From: Anderseniella sp963700895
Lineage (GTDB): Bacteria > Pseudomonadota > Alphaproteobacteria > Rhizobiales > Aestuariivirgaceae
Direction: 5' to 3'
Length of the DNA stretch: 64,000 nucleotides
Assembly (NCBI GenBank): GCA_963700895.1
Contig: CAVOZI010000014.1
Location: forward strand, 1-64,000
A model generated the notes under the pieces. That model was given only the letters and a program-made list of their open reading frames with translations, had not been told where the DNA came from and searched no databases. Below are positions 1 to 6,804 of this stretch, in pieces. The position numbers were made by a program, and so were the translations under genes. How positions within the stretch are numbered: position 1 is the first letter of the stretch; each line of letters starts with the position of its first letter.

Positions 1-420
1 ACAAGACCCACCGTATTCTTCGACGGATCGTGCCCGCTGTGCCGGCGCGAGATCGGCTTCTACCAGCGACAGCGCGGGGCAGACGCCATCGACTGGCGCG
101 ACGTGTCTTCGGTATCAGGCGATACCTGCGTGGCGCCGGGGCTTGACTGCGCGACGGCCATGCAGCGGTTTCACATGCGCAACGCCCATGGCGAGCTCAA
201 GTCCGGCGCTGCCGCGTTTGCCGAATTGTGGACATGGCTGCCCGCCTTCGCGTGGGCGGGGCGGCTGGCCCGGCTGCCCGGCATCGTGCATGTGCTCGAG
301 CTGGCGTACCGGGCCTTCTTGCCGGTGCGTCCCAGGCTGCAATCAATGTTTGCAGCCCGCGACGGTCAGATCACTTCAACGTCCAGCGGCGGGAAGCCGT
401 TGAACCAAACAGACGAGTAG
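1..420 (+). CDS. DCC-family (DUF393) thiol-disulfide oxidoreductase-like protein, 5' end missing
   Basis: The reading frame is open from the first base, so the true start lies left of the window. The visible N-terminus reads VFFDGSCPLCRREIGF, which contains the D-G-x-C-x-L-C motif that names the DCC family. The rest (about 139 residues in all) matches the usual family length of 120-140. Members are small predicted redox proteins whose substrate is mostly unknown. The 3' end overlaps the convergent decarboxylase gene by about 55 bases, so the last codons lie on sequence shared by both genes. The family call is firm; the cellular role is unknown. Confidence 0.85.
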   Translation, partial: TRPTVFFDGSCPLCRREIGFYQRQRGADAIDWRDVSSVSGDTCVAPGLDCATAMQRFHMRNAHGELKSGAAAFAELWTWLPAFAWAGRLARLPGIVHVLELAYRAFLPVRPRLQSMFAARDGQITSTSSGGKPLNQTDE

Positions 421-1538
421 GTCGAGGTGTAGGCGCCGCAATTGCGGATGATGATGCGGTCGCCAGCCTTGAGGCCAAGCGGCAGCTGCACCGGGCGCTT
501 TTCATACAGCACGTCGGCTGAATCACACGACGGACCGGCCATCACGCACGGACCGGTGTTCTCGTGGTCACGCTCGGTGATGAACTGGTAGCGGATCGCC
601 TCGTCCATGGTTTCGGCCAGGCCCGAGAACTTGCCAATGTCCAGGTACACCCAGCGGTGGGTGTCCAGGTCGGACTTCTTCGACACCAGCAGCACTTCAG
701 CCGCGATCATGCCGGCTTCGGCGACCAGGCCACGGCCAGGCTCGGCCATGACGCGAGGCACGTTTCCAAAGCGGTCATTGACCAGTTCTATGACCTGCGC
801 GGCGTAGATCATCGGATGGGTGACCTCGTCGCCGTAAAAGGCCGGGAAGCCGCCGCCGATGTTCAGCAGGTCAAGTTCAAAGCCTTCCGCGCGCGCGGCA
901 TGCCAGACGGCAGCCACCTGGTCCAGCGTGGTGCGCCACATGGAAGCAAGCCGCGTCTGCGAACCGACATGGAACGACAGGCCGACGGGCTTCAGGCCAC
1001 GGTTGCGGGCGTGGTGCAGCAGCGCGATGACCTTGTCGCGCGAGCAGCCAAACTTGCGGCTGAGCGGCCAGTCGGCTTCCGATGCATCAACGATGACGCG
1101 GATGTACACTTCGGCACCTGGCGCATGTTCGCCCAGCTTGTCGAGTTCTTCCTCGGCATCTGCAGCGAACAGCGTAATGCCCTGTTCATGGGCACGGACG
1201 ATGTCCGACACCTTCTTGACGGTGTTGCCGAACGAGATCTGCTCAGGACGTGCGCCGAGTTCGAGACACAGGTCGATCTCGCCGCGCGAGGCAGCGTCAA
1301 AGCTGGAGCCTTCAGCAACGAGGGTGCGGAGGATCTCGCGGTGCGGGTTGGCCTTCACCGCGTAGTGGATGTGGGCATGGCCCAGGCCGGCCTTGAGCCA
1401 GCGGTAGTGACGCGCCACGGCGGAGGTGTCGAGCACCAGCGTCGGGCGCTCAAAACGTCGGGCGCGGATGAAGTCTTCAATGGTGGAAGAAAAGCGTACG
1501 GCTTCAACGGCCGCGAGGCCGGCGACTGGGGCGTTCAT
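366..1538 (-). CDS. Ornithine/lysine decarboxylase, fold type III PLP enzyme
   Basis: The product (390 aa) makes putrescine or cadaverine by decarboxylating ornithine or lysine. It is an alanine-racemase-fold PLP enzyme. HYAVKANPH holds the PLP lysine (about K62). HVGSQ and EPGRGLVAEAG are the ring-stacking histidine and phosphate-binding regions. GPSCDSADVLYE carries the active-site cysteine (about C338) donated by the partner subunit. I chose the ATG at 1538 because GGAG lies six bases upstream; an in-frame ATG at 1544 and a TTG at 1583 have poorer spacing. Ornithine and lysine specificity cannot be separated by eye. It is monocistronic with a long 5' leader, and its 3' end converges on the DCC gene. 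Confidence 0.9.
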   Translation of the reverse strand: MNAPVAGLAAVEAVRFSSTIEDFIRARRFERPTLVLDTSAVARHYRWLKAGLGHAHIHYAVKANPHREILRTLVAEGSSFDAASRGEIDLCLELGARPEQISFGNTVKKVSDIVRAHEQGITLFAADAEEELDKLGEHAPGAEVYIRVIVDASEADWPLSRKFGCSRDKVIALLHHARNRGLKPVGLSFHVGSQTRLASMWRTTLDQVAAVWHAARAEGFELDLLNIGGGFPAFYGDEVTHPMIYAAQVIELVNDRFGNVPRVMAEPGRGLVAEAGMIAAEVLLVSKKSDLDTHRWVYLDIGKFSGLAETMDEAIRYQFITERDHENTGPCVMAGPSCDSADVLYEKRPVQLPLGLKAGDRIIIRNCGAYTSTYSSVWFNGFPPLDVEVI

Positions 1539-1557
1539 GGTCATCTCCAAAAGAACG

Positions 1558-1571
1558 GGTCCCGAAGGACC
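1558..1571 (-). promoter_or_regulatory. UUCG-tetraloop hairpin before the decarboxylase RBS
   Basis: On the minus strand the sequence is GGTCC, TTCG, GGACC: a perfect 5-bp stem with the very stable UUCG loop. It is followed by a short T-rich stretch and then the GGAG of the decarboxylase. The upstream 31-codon frame stops two bases before the stem. It could act as a short terminator or as an RBS-control hairpin. Confidence 0.5.
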
Positions 1572-1572
1572 A

Positions 1573-1668
1573 TCAGGTTTCAAGTGGAGACGTTACCGTC
1601 GCTACATAAACGCGAGCGTTTGAGAACACCGGCCAGAGGCGCGTGCGTTGGCGTCTGTGGAGCGTCAT
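1573..1668 (-). CDS. Candidate 31-residue regulatory leader peptide upstream of the decarboxylase
   Basis: An ATG at 1668 opens 31 codons ending in TGA at 1573, two bases before the UUCG hairpin. The peptide is rich in Arg and aromatic residues (HRRQRTRLW, then FSNARVYV). The known gammaproteobacterial arrest peptide SpeFL, which senses ornithine before speF, also has an Arg-rich middle and ends in FNAR as I recall it. FSNAR here is a suggestive but short resemblance. The start has only a weak GGA five bases upstream. It could be a chance frame; position and stop placement are the best arguments for it. Confidence 0.35.
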   Translation of the reverse strand: MTLHRRQRTRLWPVFSNARVYVATVTSPLET

Positions 1669-2126
1669 GTATGTCCAATCGCGCCGCTTCGCAAGAGATA
1701 TATTTCTGCGCCCGATCACAATCTGTTAACTGCCTGTTAACCCCCTGCTAGCCGGCCGGCAGGGGGACCCGGAGCTGACCGTGAACTCCCTTAAAATCCG
1801 TTACAAACTGTCGCCGCGGCATGTGCAAACCGTTTACCAGGTTGCTTAAACCGATGTGAACTCTTGTGCTTTAGACTTCTTCAACATTGCAGACAGCCAT
1901 TGGCCGGACGGAGAGCCGGCCCAAGGGGACCAAAGTGAGTAACAGCGTACCGTCTACCGCCTCGTCAGGCGGAGAGCGCGCATCCATGGCGCGTTCGTGG
2001 TCACCAAGCGGTTTCGATCATCACGAGTCGGTCTCGTCTCGCGGATGCGTGATGACGTCGCTGTCTGATGATCGAATTATTTCCGCCGATGCGCCGTCGC
2101 CCTGGTCGCCGCTTTAGCGCCGGGGC
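1669..2126. other. Intergenic region, no convincing gene
   Basis: This stretch separates the decarboxylase leader from the EamA gene; both are on the minus strand. It holds the GC hairpin at 1741-1766 whose loop is itself palindromic. A plus-strand frame at 1887-2117 has a GTG at about 1934 preceded by AAGGGG, but its product is low in hydrophobic residues and matches nothing I know. I do not call it a gene. Confidence 0.5.
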
Positions 2127-3053
2127 TCAGCTGCGGCGCAATCGCGGCAGGATGAGCACGGTGAAGATGGCAGACGACACCAGCAGCAGCGCCACAACCT
2201 CGCGCCAGCCGACCGGTTCGCCGAGCAAGACAAGGCTCGAGGTCACGCCCACCATCGGCACGGCCAGCACCCCGACGGCGGCATAGACCGCCGGAAACAT
2301 CCGCACGATCTTGAAGTAGGCCCACTGGCAGAACACCATCGGAAACGCCAGCACGTACACAAAGGCGATGATGGCGGGGCCGCTCAACTGCATGAGATCG
2401 GGCACGGTCTCCAGCGCCGTTGCGCCTGCCGCCATCGGAAACGCGGCAAGCAGCAGTTGCCAGCCGATGACGGTGGCAATCGGGGTCTGCCAGTCGAACC
2501 GCTTGAACAGCACCGTGCCAATGCCCCACGAGATGGCCGCTCCCAGCATCAACATGGCGCCCACCGGCGCCGTGCCCAGCACCGCGATGTCGTGACCGAT
2601 GAGCACGCCGAGGCCGCCCATGCCAAGCGCCAGGCCTGCCACCACCGGCAGCGTCAGCCGTTCACCCAGCACCGGAACGGCCGCAATCGCGGCCCAAACC
2701 GGCATGGTGAAGGCGATGATGGAAGCCCTGCCCGCAGGCACCAGCGTCAGGCCATACGCCGAAAACAGGTGCCAGCCCATCATGTTGAATACCGCGCACA
2801 GCAGCAGCGGCCAGACATCCCGGCGCGCCACCTTCAGCGTGTTGCCCGACCATGCAGAGATGGCCAGCAGCGCCGCCCCGCCGATGCCGAGGCAGATGGT
2901 GCGGAACCACCAAGGTCCGATCTCTCCCAGCACGATCTTCATGCCCGGCCAGTTGGCGCCCCAGAACAGCGTCACCGCCGCCAGCAGCGCAAAGCCGGCC
3001 AGCGGCAGGTGTGCTGCGCCAGCCGGCCGGCCGGGTGAAGGAGCGTCAGTCAA
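2127..3053 (-). CDS. EamA/DMT-family transporter
   Basis: A ten-helix drug/metabolite transporter made of two EamA repeats. The first begins with a hydrophobic helix followed by WGANWPGMKIVL, typical of the family; the second begins near SWGIGTVLFKRFDW. Members export amino acids, nucleosides or drugs, and substrate cannot be predicted. The TTG at 3053 overlaps the glutathione S-transferase stop by eight bases and gives a normal ~308-residue protein starting just before helix 1. A second TTG at 3119 would add 22 Arg-rich residues and lie deep inside the upstream gene. Tight overlap suggests co-transcription and translational coupling with the transferase. Confidence 0.85.
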   Translation of the reverse strand: MTDAPSPGRPAGAAHLPLAGFALLAAVTLFWGANWPGMKIVLGEIGPWWFRTICLGIGGAALLAISAWSGNTLKVARRDVWPLLLCAVFNMMGWHLFSAYGLTLVPAGRASIIAFTMPVWAAIAAVPVLGERLTLPVVAGLALGMGGLGVLIGHDIAVLGTAPVGAMLMLGAAISWGIGTVLFKRFDWQTPIATVIGWQLLLAAFPMAAGATALETVPDLMQLSGPAIIAFVYVLAFPMVFCQWAYFKIVRMFPAVYAAVGVLAVPMVGVTSSLVLLGEPVGWREVVALLLVSSAIFTVLILPRLRRS

Positions 3054-3678
3054 CGTGCGGGATCTCGCGGTCCGGGTTGGGGACCTTGAAGCCGGCCTTG
3101 ACGGCAGGCCGTGCGGCAATCGCCTTGTACCAGCGCTTCACATTGGGGAATTCAATCATGTCGATGCGCTGCCATTCGAAGCGGGCTGCCCACGGCCAGA
3201 TCGCCATGTCTGCAATGGAGTAGTCGCCGGCGACGTACTCTTCCTGGGCCAGCCGCCTTTCCAGCACGCCCCAAAGGCGCTTCGCCTCGGCGCCATAGCG
3301 CTCCTCGGCATAGGGCGCCTTGCCGGGATTGAACTGGAGGAAGTGATGGGCCTGCCCAAGCATCGGACCGAACCCGCCCATCTGCCACATCAGCCATTCC
3401 ATCGCCTGCCAGTGGCGCGGGCCGTCCTTGGCGAGGAACCTGCCTGTCTTGCCGGCCAGGTACAGCAGGATGGCGCCGGACTCGAACACCGGCTGGCCGG
3501 CCTCATTGTCGATGATGGCGGGGATGCGGTTGTTCGGCGATATCTTCAGGAAGTGCGGCTGGAACTGCTCGTCCTTGGTGATATCGATCGGGTGCACCTT
3601 GTAGGGCAGGCCCATCTCCTCCAGCGCGATGGAAATCTTGTAGCCGTTGGGCGTGCTCCATGTGTACAGGTCGATCAT
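3046..3678 (-). CDS. Glutathione S-transferase family protein
   Basis: The 210-residue protein has the N-terminal thioredoxin-like domain (IDLYTWSTPNGYKISIALEE at the start, then NNRIPAIID with the cis-proline, and ESGAILLYLA binding the gamma-glutamyl part). An all-helical C-terminal domain follows. The TPNG(Y/W)K segment resembles the Ure2/YghU/YfcG group, which often acts as disulfide-bond oxidoreductase with glutathione. It is cytoplasmic. The ATG at 3678 starts exactly at the first beta strand. It is the first gene of a two-gene unit with the EamA transporter, which might export a glutathione conjugate, though that is only inference. Confidence 0.9.
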   Translation of the reverse strand: MIDLYTWSTPNGYKISIALEEMGLPYKVHPIDITKDEQFQPHFLKISPNNRIPAIIDNEAGQPVFESGAILLYLAGKTGRFLAKDGPRHWQAMEWLMWQMGGFGPMLGQAHHFLQFNPGKAPYAEERYGAEAKRLWGVLERRLAQEEYVAGDYSIADMAIWPWAARFEWQRIDMIEFPNVKRWYKAIAARPAVKAGFKVPNPDREIPHVD

Positions 3679-3705
3679 CTTGTCTCTTTCAGTTTCTTGC
3701 GGTGG

Positions 3706-4524
3706 TCAGGCCAGCGGCCAGCTTGCAGCCTCGTTTTCCAGTTCGAGGATCAGATCGTAGCTCGCGGTCTCGGGAAAGCAGATGCCCGCCAGCAGCAGTT
3801 CGGCGCGCACCGGCGCAAGCGCCGGGTCCGCCATGGCATTGCGCAGCGCAGCCCGCAGCCGGGCGACCACCGTGGGTGGGGTTCGCAACGAGGTGACATA
3901 AGGCAGGCCGGGCACCCGGGGGGAATAGCCAAGCACCCGCGCTGCGCCGGCCAGTTCAGGCCGCGAGCGCCTGATCAGCGCCATGCTCACCGCATCTATC
4001 GTGGCAACTTCGGCATCGCCTCGCGCCACCGCTTCCAGCGAACGAAGGTGTGCGCCTGACGGGTTCAGGGAGCCGAAGAACGGCTTGCCGCTGTCAAGCC
4101 CAAGCCGCTCGCTTTCAGCCTTGGCGGCGAGCCGCAGCGCCAGCAGGCCCGACATGCTGTCAGGGGTGTTGTAGACAGCGCGGCGCTGCCGGCAATCTGC
4201 GAGCGAATGAATGCCGGAAGCGGCGGGCACCACGATTGCAGACGAGTAGAAGCCGTCAGGATAGCAGCCCTCGGCGGCATAAACGGGCAGCCCGACCAGT
4301 TGTACCCGGCCGCGCAGGTGATGGGTCAGCGGGTAGCCGCAAGTTTGCGAAAACAGCAGCCCCGGCGACAGCCAGTGCGCTTCGAGCTGATCCGGCCGGA
4401 CCAGCGTCTCCGACACGTCGACGATCCCTTCGCGGCGCATGTGCGCGGCCAGACCGGCCCACCAGGCATCGGTTGCACGGGCCAGTTCGGACAGGTCGTA
4501 CATGGGCAGGGATGCAATATTCAT
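3706..4524 (-). CDS. PhnD/SsuA-like substrate-binding protein (phosphonate-type), no signal peptide
   Basis: A 272-residue protein resembling periplasmic binding proteins of the phosphate/phosphonate group. It starts NIASLPMYDLSELARATDAWW. Other typical pieces are LLFSQTCGYPLTH, SAIVVPAASGIHSLADCRQRRAVYN, NTPDSMSG and EVATIDAVSMALI. No signal peptide is visible, which is common in a cytosolic subset of this family, so a sensing or enzyme-associated role is as likely as transport. The ATG at 4524 is preferred over the in-frame start at 4545. No permease or ATPase of the phosphonate type adjoins it. A 12-bp palindrome lies 22 bases upstream. Confidence 0.75.
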   Translation of the reverse strand: MNIASLPMYDLSELARATDAWWAGLAAHMRREGIVDVSETLVRPDQLEAHWLSPGLLFSQTCGYPLTHHLRGRVQLVGLPVYAAEGCYPDGFYSSAIVVPAASGIHSLADCRQRRAVYNTPDSMSGLLALRLAAKAESERLGLDSGKPFFGSLNPSGAHLRSLEAVARGDAEVATIDAVSMALIRRSRPELAGAARVLGYSPRVPGLPYVTSLRTPPTVVARLRAALRNAMADPALAPVRAELLLAGICFPETASYDLILELENEAASWPLA

Positions 4525-4545
4525 TGAAACGAAAAGCCCTTTCAA

Positions 4546-4557
4546 TCAAGCGCTTGA
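4546..4557. promoter_or_regulatory. 12-bp palindrome, possible LacI-type operator
   Basis: TCAAGCGCTTGA is a perfect palindrome with a central CG, and its flanks extend it loosely (TTTCA on the left, TGAAA on the right). It lies just upstream of the PhnD-like gene and about 340 bases from the ABC operon on the other strand. LacI/GalR regulators bind palindromes with a central CG of this kind. No such regulator is encoded nearby, so this is a weak prediction. Confidence 0.35.
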
Positions 4558-4896
4558 AACTGCCTGCAAGAGCTCCCCGGCGCGAGTGCCAAGCGACACT
4601 ACCACCGCTGCAACCTGCTTTTGAAGCCCCTGTTCCGGTCAATATCCAAAGATTTCCCCTCCGCCTATTGCAACACCGGACACTTGCTTTAAGGTTTCTC
4701 CCCAACAGCCGGATGTCGCGCGTACGACACATGTTGTCGCTCGCAGGGCATCACGGCCCACCAGAAAATCGTCCGATCGGTCCGAGTGGCGCCGGGTGGG
4801 CGCTGCAGTCCGGAAAGCAGGCGGCAAGTCCTGCGTACGGTCACCGGCCGAAAGAAGCTGGAACCGTTGGGCAGCCTACAGGGAGTGAGGGGTTAC
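4558..4896. other. Divergent intergenic region before the oligopeptide ABC operon
   Basis: About 340 bases between the divergent PhnD-like gene and the ABC permease. It should hold promoters for both. I see no gene, RNA or clear promoter hexamers. The plus-strand frame of the permease is open back to 4786, but the conserved protein begins at 4897. Confidence 0.5.
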
Positions 4897-5839
4897 ATGC
4901 TGCAACTTATCGGCAAGCGCCTGGTACAGATGATCCTCATCATGATCACTGTGTCCGTCCTGTTGTTTCTCAGCTTCGAAGCAGACAAGTTCAACGTCGC
5001 TGCCAAAGTGCTCGGTGCCTATTCCACAAATGACCAGCGGCTGCTCTGGCTCGAACAGAACGGCTACAACGAGCCGCTGGTAAGCCGCTATTTCGGCTGG
5101 GTCCTGGACGCCATGCGCGGCGACTTCGGCGAGTCCATCCAGTTTTCCGCGCCGGTGTCTCAGCTGCTCAAGGAGCACCTGCTGAACACCGCCGTGCTGG
5201 GCGGGCTGGTGTTCTCGATCACCGTGGCCATCTCGCTGGTGCTGGGCGTCCTGTCCGGCATTGCGGAAGGCTCGGCCCGCGACCGCGGCATTACCGTTCT
5301 GGCCGTGCTGACCACCTCGATCCCCGAGTTTGCGTCCGCCACCATCCTGGTTGCCATCTTCGTGTTCTGGCTCGATCTGCTGCCGGGCACGTCGCCGTTC
5401 ACCAACGGCCTGAACTGGAATGACGCAAACCAGCTGGTGCTGCCGGTGATGGTGCTGGTGATTTACAACTTCGGCTACTACACCCGCATGACGCGGGCCT
5501 CGATGGCCGAGGTGATGACCTCGCAATATGTGCGAACCGCCATCCTGAAGGGCCTGCCCTATGGCCGCGTCATCAAGCGCCACGCGCTGCGCAACGCGCT
5601 GATCGCACCGTTCACGGTGATGATCCTGCAACTCAACTACCTGCTGTCCGGGGTGATCGTCACCGAAGTGTTCTTCTCCTACAAGGGCTTCGGCAAGCTG
5701 CTGTACGAGGCAGCCTTGTATGGCGACATCTACGTGATCGAAGCCTGCGCCATGGTGGCGGTGTTCATCGCAGTGATGTCCGCAGCTGATTTCCGACATC
5801 GGCTACACCTACCTCAACCCGCGTATCCGCTTCAGCTGA
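4897..5839 (+). CDS. Oligopeptide-type ABC permease DppB-like, frameshifted near its 3' end
   Basis: A DppB/OppB-class inner-membrane permease beginning MLQLIGKRLVQMILIM after a strong GAGG. It has about six helices and the coupling motif around KGLPYGRVIKRHALRNALIAP. At about 5779-5782 the frame changes: the conserved ending QLISDIGYTYLNPRIRFS is encoded one base out of register and ends at TGA 5837-5839. Removing one base (a C at 5780/5781 or the G at 5782) restores a normal 314-codon gene. As written, the frame instead runs without a stop into the next permease. Given two similar lesions nearby, sequencing error is plausible. First gene of a three-gene operon. Confidence 0.85.
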
Positions 5840-5850
5840 GGGAACTGACC

Positions 5851-6804
5851 ATGACCGACATTACGGCTGAAACTGCTGCTCCGCCGCCGGCTTCCGGCCT
5901 CAGGCGCGTGTGGAAGTCGATCGCACTGCTGCGCGAGAGTTATGTGGGAATGCTGGGCGCATTCCTGGTGGTGTTCTGGGTGTTCATCGCACTGTTCGTG
6001 GACCTGCTGCCGCTACAGGATCCGCTGGCCCAGGTGCGTGGCGCGCAGATGCTGCCGATGCTGACCGCAGACCCGACCGGCGCCATGCACTGGATGGGCA
6101 CCGACGACCGCGGCCGCGACATGCTGGCCCGGCTGATGTACGGGGCGCGGGTGGTGTTGTTCTGGTCGGTGCTGGCGACCGTGGTTGCCTACTCCATCGG
6201 CATGTTGATGGGCGTGACCGCCGGGTATCGCGGCGGCTGGTGGGACGAGATCATCTCGTTCATCGGCAACGTGTTCCTGGCCTTTCCGCAGATCGTGCTG
6301 CTGCTCGTCATCATCACGGCTTTCGGCCCGACGTCGCAACTTGGCATCTGGCTGTCCAATGACCTTGGCCTCGACAAGACCCTGGTTTCGGGTTTGCTGA
6401 TCATCGTGGCGATCACGTTTTCCACCGCGCCGCAGGTGGCGCGCATCGTGCGCGGCATCGTGCTCGACCTGAAGACGCGTGACTATATCGCGGCGGCTGA
6501 AGTGCGCGGCGAAAGCCCGCTCTACATCATGCTGGTGGAACTGCTGCCGAATGCGCGCGGCCCGCTGATCGTCGATGCCTGTCTCAGGCTTGGCTACGTG
6601 ATCATCACCATCGCGCTGCTCGGCTTCCTGTCACTCGGCCTGCCGCCGCCGGACCCGGACTGGGGCAAGATGATCTCCGACGGGCGCCAGTGGGGCTACA
6701 ATGGTCTCAACATGATGCTATGGCCAGCGCTTGCCATTTCATCCCTGGTGCTTGGACTGAACCTGCTGGCCGACGGCCTGCGCGAAATCTCGCTGAGGGA
6801 CTGA
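5851..6804 (+). CDS. Oligopeptide-type ABC permease DppC-like
   Basis: The second inner-membrane permease of the operon, 317 residues. The ATG at 5851 follows GAGGGAACTGACC, giving a good ribosome site twelve bases after the DppB stop. It has the N-terminal OppC-type region with one helix and the HWMGTDDRGRDMLARLMYGAR segment that marks this family. Helices and the coupling loop (DYIAAAEVRGESPLYIMLVELLPN) follow. It ends LREISLRD. It pairs with the upstream DppB-like protein to form the channel and with the downstream double ATPase. Its stop overlaps the ATPase start (TGATG), indicating translational coupling. Confidence 0.9.
   Translation: MTDITAETAAPPPASGLRRVWKSIALLRESYVGMLGAFLVVFWVFIALFVDLLPLQDPLAQVRGAQMLPMLTADPTGAMHWMGTDDRGRDMLARLMYGARVVLFWSVLATVVAYSIGMLMGVTAGYRGGWWDEIISFIGNVFLAFPQIVLLLVIITAFGPTSQLGIWLSNDLGLDKTLVSGLLIIVAITFSTAPQVARIVRGIVLDLKTRDYIAAAEVRGESPLYIMLVELLPNARGPLIVDACLRLGYVIITIALLGFLSLGLPPPDPDWGKMISDGRQWGYNGLNMMLWPALAISSLVLGLNLLADGLREISLRD

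Larger units (their letters stand above)
1539..1870 (-). promoter_or_regulatory. Structured 5' leader of the decarboxylase gene, candidate speF-type RNA
   Basis: About 330 bases precede the decarboxylase start without a convincing standard gene. Read on the minus strand they contain a hairpin with an 8-bp GC stem (1741-1748 with 1759-1766), a 31-codon open frame (1573-1668), and a UUCG-capped hairpin (1558-1571) just before the ribosome binding site. A conserved RNA called the speF motif is known from the leaders of alphaproteobacterial ornithine decarboxylase genes. The position and architecture fit that motif, but I cannot score the covariance model, so the assignment is inference. Confidence 0.45.

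Noticed and set aside
564..1751. 395-codon plus-strand frame opposite the decarboxylase
   Set aside because: Antisense shadow of a GC-rich gene; no recognisable motifs.
2599..4059. 486-codon plus-strand frame opposite EamA and GST
   Set aside because: Runs antisense through three real genes, with Arg/Pro-rich composition.
4786..6804. Natural fusion of the two permeases into one 672-residue protein
   Set aside because: The fusion results from a one-base shift that destroys the conserved DppB end; DppC has its own ribosome site and ATG.
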